From Typhlomys cinereus (Eukaryota > Chordata > Mammalia > Rodentia > Platacanthomyidae): a stretch of 64,000 bases of DNA. The position numbers and the translations under genes were made by a program. Below the pieces are notes generated by a model. That model saw only the letters and a list, made by a program, of their open reading frames with translations, was not told the origin of the DNA and ran no database searches. Positions 1-10,948 of this stretch are shown here, piece after piece; the stretch's first letter is position 1; each line of letters opens with the position of its first letter. Location of the stretch: positions 868,001 to 932,000 of the forward strand of contig JALPQD010000626.1 in the NCBI GenBank assembly GCA_023101885.1, written 5' to 3'.

Positions 1-1915
1 CTTGCTGTGGGCTTGTTGTATACAGCTTTTATTATATTGATAAAGGTTCCTTCCATTCCTACTGTCTCTAGCGTTTTGATCATAAAAGGCTGTTGGATCT
101 TGTCAAAAGCTTTTCTGCATCTATCTTGAGTATCATGTGGTCTTGGGCTTTGGACTGGTTTACATGATGAATTACATTTATTGATTTGCGTATGTTGAAC
201 CAACCTTGTGTGCCTGGGATGAAGCCTACTTGGTCCCCATGAATGATCTTTTTCATATGTTTTTGAATCCGATTTGCTAAGACTTTGTTGAGAATCTTTG
301 AGTCTGTGTTCATCAGATAGATCGGCCTATAGTTTTCTTTTTTAAGTGCATCTTTTTTAGGTTTTGGGATTAAAATGATATTAGCTTCATAGACGGAATT
401 TGGTAGTGTTCCTTCCTTTGCTATTTGATGGAACAGTTTAAGGAGTATTGGTGTTATCAATTTCTTAAATGTCTGGTAGAACTCTGTGATGAATCCATCT
501 GGCCCAGGACATTTTTGGGTGGGAAGATTTGAGATTACTTCTTCAATTTCCTTATATGTTATAGGACTATTTAAATAATTCACAACTTCCTGATTCAATT
601 TAGGTAAGTTGTGTTTCCTTAGAAATTCATCCATCTCTTTTGTGTTGTCAAACTTCACAGAGTATAAGTTTTGGAAATATGATGTTATAATTCTCTGGAA
701 TTCATGGGTACCAGTAGTGATAACTCCATGTTCATTTCTAATTTTGTTAATTTGGGTTTTCTCTCTCTTGCTTTTGGTTAATTTAGCTAGGGGTGTATCA
801 ATCTTATTGATTTTTTCAAAGAACCAGCTATTTGCTTGGTTTTTTCTATCATTTTCTTAATCTCGATTTCAGATAATTCTCCCCTTATTTTTCTAATCTC
901 CTCTCTTCTACTACTTTTGGGATCAGATTGCTCTAGTTTCTCTAAAGCTTTAAGCTTCATTGTTAAGTTGTTTATTTCTGATGTTTCCATTTTTTTTGAT
1001 GTAGGCATTAAGAGCTATGAACTTACCTCTCAGGACAGCTTTTATTGTGTCCCAGAGATTTTGGTAAGTTGTATTTTCATCATCGTTCACTTTCAGGAAA
1101 TCTTGAATTTCCTTTTTAATTTCTTCCTGAATCCAGTTCTCATTCAGCATCATATTGTTAAGTTTCCAGGAGTTAGTGTATTTTCTCTTGTTTGTTGTGT
1201 TGTGGATGTCCAGCTTTATGCCGTGGTGGTCTGCCAGGGCACAGGTTAGAATTTCAACTTTTTTGTATATGTGTAGATTCGTTTTGTGGCCCAATATGTG
1301 AACTATTTTGGGGAAAGTTCCGTGTGCTGCTGAGGAAAATGTGTATTCTTTGGTGCGTGGGTGAAAAGTTTGATAGAGATCCGTAAGGTCCATTTCTTTA
1401 AGGGTTTGATTAAGGTCCAAAGTGTCTCTGTTAAGCTTTTGACCTGTTGATCTATCCCATGTTGAGAGGGTGATGTCGAAGTCCCCAAGAATTATCGTTT
1501 GGGGGTTGATTTCTTGCTTTAGACACTGTAGGGTTTTCTTAATGAATGTGGAGGGGTCCGTATTGGGGGCATATATGTTCAGTATTGTGAAGTCTTCCTG
1601 GTGAATTGTACCTGTGACTAAAATGTAGTATTCATCCGTGTCTCTTATAACGTTCTTTGGTTTGAAGTCCACTTTGTCTGATATCATAATGGCTACCCCT
1701 GCCTGTTTTCTGCTTCCATTAGCTAGTAGAATTGTTGACCAGCCTTTTATTTTTAGGGCATGCCTATCTTTTGTGGTGAGATGGGTTTCCTGCAGGCAGT
1801 AGATTGATGGATTGTGATTTTTAATCCAAGTTTGTAATCTGTGTCTCTTGATCGATGAGTTAATTCCATTAACATTTGGTGTTATAATGGAGAAACTATT
1901 TTTAATTCCAGACAC
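1..1915 (-). pseudogene. L1 ORF2 (endonuclease/reverse transcriptase), frameshifted 5' part
   Basis: The start codon is at 1915 (reading leftwards). The N-terminal APE-type endonuclease domain (950-1915) shows the family's QETH and DFD blocks. The usual GDFN motif reads GDFDI and the SDHHG block reads ADHHG, so two conserved positions are altered. A T insertion near 990 in the A/T-run after the NAYIKK block shifts the frame. A following piece (787-1008) and a reverse transcriptase start (80-658, with the CPGPDGF motif) lie in other frames. ORF2 normally nicks target DNA and reverse-transcribes L1 RNA; this copy cannot encode that protein. The C-terminal part lies outside the window. Confidence 0.92.
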
Positions 1916-1965
1916 TTATTATGTTTAGTAGTTTTTATAAGTATATTGCTTCACTTTTAATGGTG

Positions 1966-3021
1966 TTATACCTCCCTTCTGTTCTCCCGGATATGCCTTT
2001 TTTTTTCTTCAAGCTTGAGTATCATTTCTAGCATTTTTTGAAGGCCTGGTTTTTTGGACATGTATCCCTTCAAGTTGTCTTTGTGTTGGAAGATTTTTCT
2101 TTCTCCCTCGATCATGATGGATAGTTTTGCAGGGTAAATCAGCCTGGGTTGACATTTTTGCTCATTCAATACTTGAAGTATGTCTCTCCAAGCTCTTCTT
2201 GCTTTTACTGTTTCAACTGAGAAGTCATTTGTTATTTTAATAGGTTTACCTTTAAAAGTGACTTGTTTTTTCTCTCTTGAACCTCTCAGCACCAGTTCTT
2301 TATCTTGAATGTGGAGCGTTTTGACTATTATTTGCCGTGGCGAGCTTCTATATCTGTTTGGGGTGCGGAATGCCTCTTGTATATGGATGGGCCTCTCTGT
2401 TTTTAGATGAGGAAAGTTTTCCTTGATGATTGTTTGAAAAATTTCCTCAGGGGTGGTATTTTGAGATTCTTGCTCTAGTAGTCCATGAATACGCATGTTA
2501 GGCTTCTTCAGGGTGTTCCATATCTCCTGAATATTTCTCTCAAGTATCTTTTTGGCTTTAACAACCTCTTCCATTGAGCTGGTTAATACTCCCACTTTAT
2601 CTTCAAGATCTGAAATTCTGTTTTCTGTGTCAGTAGTTCTGCTGATAAGACTCCCTGTGGAGTTCTGGGTTGAAGATAACTTGTCTTTTTCCTCAGTTGT
2701 AAACTCTGCTTGAGTTTGCTTTAACTGCTCTATGCCAGTTTTTGTTTCTTGTATTGTTTTTCTCAACTCCTCCAAGTGTCTGTTGTGTTCCTCTTCAAAG
2801 CGATTGATTCGATTATTTAATTCCTCCCAGATTTCCTCTTTCATAGTATTGAACATGGTAATGATCATATTTTGAAGATCGTTATCCTGGGTCAGGCTTT
2901 CTTGGCCATTTTCCGTGGGTTTGTTCTGGTTGGAGTCTAACATTATGGGATTAATTCCTCCAGTGGGAGATTTGTTTACTTGAGTGTTGTTTCTCATGGA
3001 TTTGCACTTTGACTTTGGCAT
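1966..3021 (-). CDS. L1 ORF1 protein (RNA-binding chaperone), open 351-codon frame
   Basis: Trimeric RNA-binding chaperone that coats L1 RNA in the retrotransposition particle. The start MPKSKCKSM is shared by other copies in this window. Order: disordered N-terminus (about 1-50), heptad-rich coiled coil (about 50-155, with repeated E-L-K-x-T and NRISDLED), RRM-like domain (about 160-250, RIHG...), and C-terminal domain (about 255-335, with REKKQVTFKGKPI and YPAKLS). The frame is fully open. Compared with the other copies it lacks two residues in the RTPNRYDQ block (reads NRYRSS), and the RIHGIPEQ block reads RIHGLLEQ. A 50-bp spacer separates its stop from the ORF2 start. Whether it is expressed cannot be told. 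Confidence 0.9.
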   Translation of the reverse strand: MPKSKCKSMRNNTQVNKSPTGGINPIMLDSNQNKPTENGQESLTQDNDLQNMIITMFNTMKEEIWEELNNRINRFEEEHNRHLEELRKTIQETKTGIEQLKQTQAEFTTEEKDKLSSTQNSTGSLISRTTDTENRISDLEDKVGVLTSSMEEVVKAKKILERNIQEIWNTLKKPNMRIHGLLEQESQNTTPEEIFQTIIKENFPHLKTERPIHIQEAFRTPNRYRSSPRQIIVKTLHIQDKELVLRGSREKKQVTFKGKPIKITNDFSVETVKARRAWRDILQVLNEQKCQPRLIYPAKLSIMIEGERKIFQHKDNLKGYMSKKPGLQKMLEMILKLEEKKRHIRENRREV

Positions 3022-3184
3022 TGTCGTTTTAACTCTTAAGATCTTTCAATTTCTGTGCGTTTTTCACTAAACTGAATTATTTGATCTGGGGTTCTGGGGG
3101 TGGGCGGGAACGGAGCTTACCTAGGTCGTGGGGTGATGCCCGGCTGGACCGCGCTCGCGTCCTGGGCGGCGGAGTGGAGGGCAG
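3022..3184 (-). promoter_or_regulatory. L1 5' UTR, type A, truncated monomer
   Basis: About 60 bp next to ORF1 are A/T-rich and shared with all L1s here. Beyond that comes a GC-rich stretch (GGGCGGGAACGGAGCTTACC and onward) that matches the monomer-type 5' UTR of E4 and E7. Only part of one monomer is kept, so promoter activity is doubtful. Confidence 0.75.
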
Positions 3185-3353
3185 GTAATTCTAATTAATT
3201 TTTAATTTGCTCTTTGATTCTTCAATGAATGAATACAATGTACTTTGGTAATCTTTACTCCATCCTACCTGATCCCGTTGCTAAGACAATATGGTTATGA
3301 AAGGAAGAGGTTAAATCTGAATCTAGTGCTAAAATCCAACTTTTCTTCCTCAG

Positions 3354-3458
3354 ATTCTCTCCTCTTTGTGCAGTATGCCTTGCAAGCCTGGTTTCAGAAA
3401 ATTCCAGCTGAAGTTAAAGGCTACCCCTGCCCAGAGAATGAGATTTCCAATGCAACAG
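3354..3458 (+). pseudogene. Vomeronasal type 2 receptor (V2R) exon 5, degraded
   Basis: V2Rs are family C pheromone GPCRs of the vomeronasal organ; this short exon encodes part of the cysteine-rich linker before the 7TM domain. The exon is bounded by a pyrimidine-rich acceptor (...TTCCTCAG) and a GT donor at 3459. It reads CSMPCKPGFRK in one frame and then, after a one-base shift, PCPENEISNAT in another. Both blocks are V2R hallmarks. The CCFDC segment normally between them is missing. The exon ends on a single G, and exon 6 at 39692 starts AT ATG GAG CAA TGT, so splicing would restore the Asp of the TDMEQC motif. Frameshift plus deletion make it a pseudogene. Upstream exons would lie left of the window or inside lost sequence. 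Confidence 0.85.
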
Positions 3459-4578
3459 GTAACTCCATGTCTTTGGGGGAAATTCTTCATCTTCATTTTC
3501 TTCTTTCAGCAGGACTAGGACATTTGTGATGTCCAATGGTGCAGAACCCCATCATTGAGGTGGTTATAGATCTTCTAGCAACAGGTAAGAGGGAAGTCAG
3601 CATATGAAGAAGTGAACTGTGGATACTCTCATAAATCTTCAGTGAATACTTGAAGAATGGCCAATGGAGTCATAGATGTGATAATATCTACATTTTCATG
3701 GGACAAAAATTTTGTAACTTGTGAAATCAATGATATATTGGGTGATCACAGGATGGCAATAATTATTTGTAAAACCATTAAGAATAACAACGTACTACAA
3801 AGTGAAATGCAAATCTGAACTTATCCAGATGTTTCTATCCTGTTAATATATAATCAAAATTCATTTCCTTCTTAGTCATGAATTTTAGCAATAGGCAAAT
3901 TTAAAGATTGCTAGGTGGATTCTTTCTTATTTTATTGTTTGAAAGTTCCACACATAAGTACAATAGATTAATGTCATTTTCACTCCTTACTATGATTTCA
4001 TATCCCCCCCCACTTTTTTGATGTAAACCTTCTTCCAAAGTAGACTCTTCCTTGCACTGAGCTTCAGCTGCGTTGCCTATGCTATTATTTGCCTAAGGAC
4101 TTGTTGGATCATTGATGATAATATATCAGTGGATGTACCATTGAGGAAAACTTCTCCTGTTCCCCTAACATATCACTAACCCTCCAAAGTCTCTGAACTC
4201 ACAAGGCCTTCCCTCTTCCATGGCGAAATGGGTGCAGGCCAACTAACTCTGATGCATATATTGTGTAAGAAGATACAGTGCAGTGAGTTCACTTATGCAG
4301 TAGCCCTGTCATGTTCAGGAGATTATAATTAACAGTATTTCTCCCTACCTTGCATCCTTGACATTTCTACCACCTTCCCTTTCACAGTTCCCCGAGCATT
4401 GGGATACAGAGACATGAGGACATCCAGTTTAGGGAGTAGAATTACTTATATTTTGCATTTGGCTCTGGAGTGATTCTCTGCAATTAATGTTGTGTTCATA
4501 TTCAATTTTTGTCATTTAAACTTTTAGGTACATACTAAAGGTTAAATGACTTCGATACCTATTGTAGCTCATAATTCT
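3459..4578. other. V2R intron remnant, no gene seen
   Basis: A/T-rich single-copy-looking sequence between exon 5 and the first L1. I see no ORF, RNA gene or clear repeat. It is probably part of the original intron of the V2R gene. Confidence 0.5.
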
Positions 4579-5577
4579 TTTTTTAAAAAATTAATTAATT
4601 AATTTTTTTTCCCAATCATACAAGCTCAATATGTACCCCAGTCCTAGAGGGGTCCCATCCATTTCCTCTTCCTTTCACTCCCCTCCCTCCCTCTCTCCCA
4701 GTGCCTCCCCTTTCCCTCATTCCATACCCTGGAGCATCCTTTTTTTGGGAATGCCAAACTTCTCTCTGAGTCCTTCACTCTAGTGAGGTATAAGGACTCA
4801 GTGGCATTGCCCAGAGACCTTCCTTGGGCTCTTCTTTAGTATGGGAACCCTATTATGACTGTTAATCCCTTGCCTATAAGGATCCTAGTGCCTATGATCC
4901 ATGCTAGACTTTGGGGGTCATTGACATGTCAGTCATTGTGCAGATCATGAAAAGTCTGATTATGGCTACTGCTGCCCTAATTTGTGTGGAGTATCTTGCA
5001 TATCATTGGTCCTCCCCATCTTTAGGCTCTCACAATCTTGCCGCCCTCTCTTCTGCAAGTTTCCATGAGCTTTAGGATGGGAAGAGATTAGGCTAGTCTG
5101 GTTCCAGGTGATTAATGGGTCTTTGGTGTTCTGAATAATGGATTGTTGTTGTTTTAGTTTTGCTCTTCCTGCACCACCCTTGGCTCCATCCTGACTGGTT
5201 TTGGAGGTCACCTCCTACCTAAACATAAAAGGCAGTTTAAAGGAAGATCTTCCTATAAGAGGAGAATCAGTAAGGGGAGATCAGTGCCCATTTACTGGAT
5301 AATTACTATCTATCTGCCAGTCTGTATTCCTCCGTGATTGGTGGAGATCAAAGCTTCTCAAGTAACCAGGAAGGAAAGTGAGAGTGAGCTTCACCAGATG
5401 CCTCCCTGCTTACTTTCAATACTTGATGGTGACCTATTTTTCTCTACTGAAGCCTAATCCCCTTTATCCATATTTATGCAGGGGCACTCCTTCTCCTTCC
5501 CTACTGTTTAAATCATTGCAATTACTGTATGTATTACAGAGATTTATCTCTGAATATGTCACTAAATTGGTTTGGTA

Positions 5578-6815
5578 CTAGGATCCACCTATTATGGAGT
5601 ACATACAGTATTGAATTTTTTGTGTCTAGGATACTTCACTTGATATAATTTTTCCTAATTCCATCCATTTTGCAGGAAATTTCATTAATTCATCTTTTTT
5701 GATGGTTGTATAGTATTCCATTATATAAATGGACCACATTTTCCTTATCCACTCGTCAACTGTTGGGCATTTGGGTTGATTCCATGACTTTGCTATTGTA
5801 AACAGTGCTGCTATGAACATGGTCGTGCTTGTGCCATTGAGATGAATTTTTGCTTTCTGGGGAATTATTCCTAAAAATAGAATAGCAGGGTCATATGGCA
5901 TTTCAATCTTAACTTTTTTAAAAATCACCAGACTGCTCTTCAGAGTGGTTGTATAAGCCCATATTCCCACCAGCAATGTAGGAAAGTTCCCATCTCTCCA
6001 CGTCCCCTCCAGCATTTGTTGTTGTTTGTATTGTGTATTTTTGCCATCCTGACTGGAGTGAGATGATATCTCAGGGAAGTTTTGATTTGCATTTTCCTGA
6101 TGGCTAAGGATGTGGAGGATTTCTTAAGATATCTATTAAACATTTCAATTTCATACCTGGAAAAGTTTCTTTTGAGTTCCCAGGCCCAATTTTAATTGGG
6201 CCATTTATCTCTTTAGTGTTTAGTTTTCTAAGTCTTTGTGCACTCTGGATAATACAGGTAAATTAGATATATGGTTAGTGAAGATTTTTCTCCTGTTCTG
6301 TAGGGTGCCTTTTTGCTCAGTTTACAATCTCTTTATCTGAACAGAAACTCTTTAATTTCATAAGATCCCATTTGTTGAGTGTTGGTTCTAGTGACTGTGC
6401 TGTTGAATTTCTGTTTAGGAACTATTGGCCTAGCTCAATCAGCTCGAGGGAGTTCTTTACTCTTTCAACTAGGGCTTTTATAGTCTCTGGCCTAATATTG
6501 AGGTCCTCGAGCCATTGGAATTAATTTTTCTGCATGATGACAAGTATGGGTCCAGTTTTATATCCTTCATGTGGACATCCAATTTTTCCAGCACCATTTG
6601 ATGAAGATGCTGTTCTTTTTCCATTGAGTTTTTTTGGCCCCTTTGTCAAAGACCAAATGGCTGTATTTTTGTGGGCTTATATATGGGTCTTCAGTCCTTA
6701 TCCATTGATCTAGATGTCTATTTTGAAGCCAGTATCATGCTGTTTTTATTACTATGGATTGGTAGCATAGATTCAGGTTTGGTATGATGATAACTTCCAG
6801 CAGTATTTTAGTGAT
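5578..6815 (-). pseudogene. L1 ORF2 C-terminal part (E2, 3' segment)
   Basis: Degraded reading frame for the C-terminal third of ORF2. Recognisable blocks are [42 protein letters not shown] and IMEYYTTIKKDEL in one frame, and the [16 protein letters not shown] stretch in another (5940-6143). The zinc-knuckle-like cysteine motif reads CWRGRG, so a conserved cysteine is lost. Several stops and frameshifts are present, so no protein is expected. Confidence 0.88.
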
Positions 6816-8323
6816 TCAATCTGTCAAAAAGCTGGTTCTTTTAAAAAAAAATCAATAATATTGATACACCCCTAGCTAAATTAACCAAAAGCAAGAGAGA
6901 GCAAACCCAAATTAGAAATGAAAATGGAGTTATCACTATTCATACACAACAAATTCAAAATATTATAATGTCTTATTTCAAAAACTTATACTCTGTGAAA
7001 TTTGACAATACAAAAGAGATGGATGAATTCCTAAGTAGGTACAACTTACCTAAATTGAATCAGGAAGATTTGAATTATGTAAATACTCCTATAACGTATG
7101 AGGAAATCGAGGAAGTAATCTCGCATCTTCCTACCAAAACATGTCCTGGACCAGATGGATTCAGCACAGAGTTCTACCAGACATTTAAGGAGCAATAACA
7201 CCAATATTCCTTAAACTGTTCCCTCAAATAGCAAAAGAAGGAACACTACCAGATTCTTTCTCTGAAGCTAATATTGTCTTAACCCCAAAACCTAATAAAG
7301 ATACACTGAAAAAAGAAAACTTTAGACCAATCTCTTTGATGAACACAGATGCAAAGATTCTCAACAAAGTCTTAACAAATCGGATTCAAAAACATATCAA
7401 AAGGATCATCCACGGGGATCAAGTAGACTTTATCCCATGCACAAAAAGTTGGTTCGATATACACAAATCAATAAATGTAATTCACCATGTAAACCAGTCC
7501 AAAATCCAAGAAAACATGATACTCTCGATAGATGCAGAAAAAGCTTTTAACGAGATTCAACAGCTCTTTATGTCCAAAACCCTAGAGATAGTTGGAATGG
7601 AAGGAACCTTTATCAATATAATAAAAGCTGTACACATCAAGCCAAGAGCAAGGATTATACTCAATGGGGAAAAACTTGAAGCATTCCTGCTGTCCACTCT
7701 CACCACTTCTATTCAATATTGTACTTGAAGTTTTAGCTGAGGCCACAAGAAAATAAAGGGACATAAAAGGGATTCAAATCAGCAAGGAAGAAGTCAAGCT
7801 ATCCCTATTTGCAGATGACATGATCTTATACCTGAGTGATCCCAAAAACTCCACCAGGAAGCTCCTGGAACTAATACAGAAGTTCAGCAGGGCGGCAGGA
7901 TACAAAATAAATGTACAAAAATCACTGGCCTTCCTATGTGCCCAGAATGAAAGATGGAAAAAATCCCTGAGAGAAATAATCCCATTTACTATAGCCCCTA
8001 AAAAATTTAAATAAGCCTAACCAAGGAAATAAGCGACCTTTGCAATGAAAATTTTAAAACTCTAAAGAAAGAAGTTACAAAAGACACCAGAAGGTTGAAA
8101 TACTTTCCAGGTTCCTGGACCAGCAGAATAAACATCATAAAAATGACCATCCTACCAAAAGCAATATACAGATTCAATCTATATTAATCAAAATCCCAAA
8201 GCAATTCTTTAAAGAAATTTACCAAACAATCTCACAATTCATATGGATAGCAAAAACAACCCAGAGTAACAAAAACACTGGTGGAGGTATCACAATACCA
8301 AACCTTAATCTATCCTACAAATC
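6816..8323 (+). pseudogene. L1 ORF2 reverse transcriptase part (E2, inverted segment)
   Basis: Plus-strand fragments of the reverse transcriptase domain: [13 protein letters not shown] and [13 protein letters not shown] (6968-7198), then [13 protein letters not shown] and [12 protein letters not shown] (7336-7728). The fingers/palm active-site region ([10 protein letters not shown]) follows in a further frame near 7805-7850. Frame changes separate each block. The segment is inverted relative to the rest of E2. Confidence 0.88.
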
Positions 8324-8328
8324 AGATT

Positions 8329-8387
8329 CAGGGAATTCCCTACCCCTTCAACTAAGGTTTTTATAGTCTCCGGCCTTATATTGAGGT
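8329..8387. repeat. Inverted repeat arm 1 (foldback with 8751-8809)
   Basis: About 59 bp, matching the reverse complement of 8751-8809 with about 3 mismatches by eye. The loop is about 360 bp. Confidence 0.8.
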
Positions 8388-9663
8388 TGTTCCTATGTGC
8401 CCAGAATGAAAGACGGGAAAAAGCCCTGAGAGAAACAATCCCATTTACTATAGCCCCTAAAAAATTTAAATACCTTGGTATAAATCTAACTAAGGAAATT
8501 GTTATAAAAACAGCCTGGTACTGGCTCCAAAAATGACACACAGATCAATGAATAAGGGTTGAAGACCCAGATATAAGCCCACACAATTACAGCCATTTGA
8601 TCTTTGACAAAGGGGCCCAAAAAATTCAATGGAAAAAGAACAGTATCTTCAACAAATGGTGCTGGCAAAACTGGATGTCCACATGCAGAGGATGAAAACT
8701 GGACCCATACTTGTCACCATGTAAAAGACTTACTTCCAAATGGATCAAGGACCTCAGTATAAGGCCGGAGACTATAAAAACCTTAGTTGAATGGGTAAGG
8801 AATTCCCTCAAGCTGATTGGATGAAGCCAACAATTCCTAAACGGAAATCCAATAGCACAGTCAATACAACCAACACTCAACAGATGGGATGTAATGAAAA
8901 TAAAGAGCTTCTGTTCAGATAAAGATATTGTAACCAGAGCACAGAGGCAACCAAAATCTTCACTAACCATATATCTGATAAAGCTCTATTATCCAGAGTG
9001 CACAAAGAACTTAGAAAACTAAACACCAAGGAAACAAATGGCCCAATTAAAAAATGGGCCCTGGAACTTAAAAGAAACTTTACCAGGGAAGAAATTAAAA
9101 TGTCTAACAAATATCTTAAAAATGCTCCACATCCATAGCATCAGGGAAATGCAAATCAAAACTTCCCTGAGATATCATCTCACCCCGGTCAGGATGGCAA
9201 AAATCCACAATACAAACAACACTAAATGCTAGAGAGGATGTGGCGAGAAAGGAACTCTCCTACATTGCTGGTAAGAACGCAGGCTTATACATCCATTCTG
9301 GTGAGCAGTCTGGCAATTCTTTAAAATGTTAAAGATTGAAATGCCATATGACCCTGTTATTCCACTTTTGGGAAAAATGCCCCATACAGCAAAAATTCAC
9401 CTCAATAGCACAAGCACTACCATGTTCATAGCAGCACGGTTTACAGTAGCAAAGTCATGGAACCAACCCAAATGCCCAACAGTTGATGAGTGGTTAAGAA
9501 AAATGTGGTACATTTATACAATGGAATACTACTCAGGTATCAAAAATCATGAATTAATGAAAATTGCTGGGAAATGGATGGAATTAGAAATATTATACTG
9601 AGTGAAGTATCCTTGACACAGAAAATCATGCACCGTATGTACTCACTAATAGGTGAGTCCTAG
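8388..9663 (+). pseudogene. L1 ORF2 C-terminal part (E3)
   Basis: Covers the region after the reverse transcriptase active site to the C-terminus. Blocks seen are KTAWYWLQK, the [14 protein letters not shown] region, [24 protein letters not shown] (9038-9232), and the C-terminal MPYDPVIPLLG and [22 protein letters not shown] (9326-9601). The cysteine motif is in a different frame from its neighbours. The family stop (TAG at 9661-9663) is kept. The internal deletion and several frame changes make it non-coding. Confidence 0.87.
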
Positions 9664-10562
9664 TACCAAATCCACTTAGTGACACACTCAAAGATAAACC
9701 TCTGCAATACCTATAGTAATTGCAAAGGTTTTAAGCAGGGAGGTAAGGGGAAGGAGGGCCCTGCCAGAAACAAGGAGAGAGGGGATCATGCTACAGCAGA
9801 GAAAATAGGCCACCATCAAGGACTGCAAGTAAGTAATGAGACATCTGGTTAAGTTCACAGATTTTCCTTCCTGGTCACTTGCATCTGATGGGATATGACA
9901 GGCTTAGAGTCTGTCAGATATAAGTTAACCATCCTGAAAATGGGAGACTGAGCCCCCTTCACTGACCCCCCCACCATGGTCTCCCACTCTTATTCAATCT
10001 ACCTTTGAATCTACTCTTATAATAAGACTTTAATTTAACAGCCTTTTGTCTCTGGCCAGGGGGTGACATCCAATACCCATTAGGATGGAGCCAAGGGCAT
10101 TGCAGGAGTAGCAAAACTGAAAAAAAATCAACAAGCTATAATTCGGAAAATCAGAGACTCTACATCAACCCCCTGGAACCAGGCCAGCCTAATCTCTCCC
10201 CATCCTAAAGCTCAGGGAAATTTGCGGAAGGGGCGTTAACATTGTAAGAGCCTCAAGATGGGGAGAAGCAATGGTATGCAAGATACTCCACACAAGTTAG
10301 GGCCGAAGTAATCATAATAGGACTTTGCATGACCTGCGCAATTACCAACATGTCATTGAACCCCCAAAGTCTAGCACGGATCACAGGCACTAGGATCCTT
10401 AGAGGCAAGGGATTAACAGCCACAGTAGTATTCCTATACTAAATGGGAACACAAGAAAGAGCTCTAGGCAATGTTACTGAGTCCTTACACCTCATCAGAG
10501 AGGAGGACCCAGAGGGAAGTTTGACATGCACACTATAGGATGCTCCAGGAATAGGGGGAGAG

Positions 10563-10865
10563 GACACTGGGAGAAAGGGAGGGAAAGGGGAAAGGAAGGG
10601 GAAAAGGGGGTAGGGAGCAAGGGGGTGCAGGGAGGGGTGGAGGGAGGGAGGAGAATCCAGTACTTATCAACTTTATATGAGTGGAAGAAATTAAAAAAAA
10701 CCTTTCTTGGTCATTGGGGGCCGAGGGGGCACTGGGACAAAGGGAGGGAAAGGGGGAAAAGAAGGGGAAAAGGGAGGAGGAAGCAAGGAGTTCTAGGGAG
10801 GTGTGAAGGGGGGAATGGAATGGGGTACTTATCAACTTTGATGAGTGGAAGAAATAAAAATAAAT
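10563..10865 (+). repeat. Tandem duplication of L1 3' UTR polypurine end
   Basis: The G/A-rich block that normally occurs once before the L1 poly(A) tail is present twice with a ~166-bp period: ACACTGGGAGAAAGGGAGGG at about 10564 and GCACTGGGACAAAGGGAGGG at about 10730. Each copy ends in an ATCAACTTT...GAGTGGAAGAAA block. Runs of GGG suggest G-quadruplex-forming potential, as known for mammalian L1 3' UTRs. Confidence 0.75.
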
Positions 10866-10933
10866 AGATAAATAAATAAATAAATAAATGCTTTTCTCAC
10901 ATAAAGGCTGAGGGCTATCATAATCTACAGATA

Positions 10934-10948
10934 GAATACCATCATTTA
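10934..10948. repeat. Target-site duplication of E4, left copy
   Basis: GAATACCATCATTTA directly before the oligo-T end of E4. It is identical to 17397-17411. Confidence 0.93.

Larger units (their letters stand above)
1..3184 (-). mobile_element. LINE-1 element E1, 5' part (type A 5' UTR)
   Basis: Minus-strand L1 that enters from the left window edge in the reverse transcriptase region of ORF2 and runs through ORF1 to a GC-rich 5' UTR ending near 3184. Beyond that the sequence turns into AT-rich non-L1 DNA. ORF1 is open, while ORF2 is broken by several frameshifts. The 5' UTR is of the type also seen at 16861-17396 and 32105-32511, but it holds less than one promoter monomer. The TSD cannot be tested because the 3' end is outside the window. 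Confidence 0.93.
4579..8328 (-). mobile_element. LINE-1 element E2 with 5' inversion (twin priming)
   Basis: The 3' end (oligo-T/A-rich junction at 4579-4612) is followed by 3' UTR (to about 5577) and ORF2 C-terminal sequence, all minus strand, to about 6815. There the strand flips: 6816-8323 is plus-strand ORF2, starting at the KSWFF block and ending at the IPNLNLSYKS block. That end point is where the minus-strand part begins in L1 coordinates (about 48 bp overlap). A 5' segment inverted against the adjacent 3' segment with near-continuous L1 coordinates is the signature of twin priming. All reading frames are broken. Confidence 0.87.
8329..10890 (+). mobile_element. LINE-1 element E3, 5'-truncated, internally deleted, with foldback
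   Basis: Plus-strand L1 from mid reverse transcriptase (about 8388) to an A-rich tail (10850-10890, AAATAAATAAAT...). About 340 bp of ORF2 are missing near 8499, where the LTKEI block joins [10 protein letters not shown]. The first ~59 bp (8329-8387) are an inverted copy of 8751-8809 in the same element. The 3' UTR runs from 9664. Its G/A-rich end is duplicated in tandem. I found no clear TSD. Confidence 0.85.
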
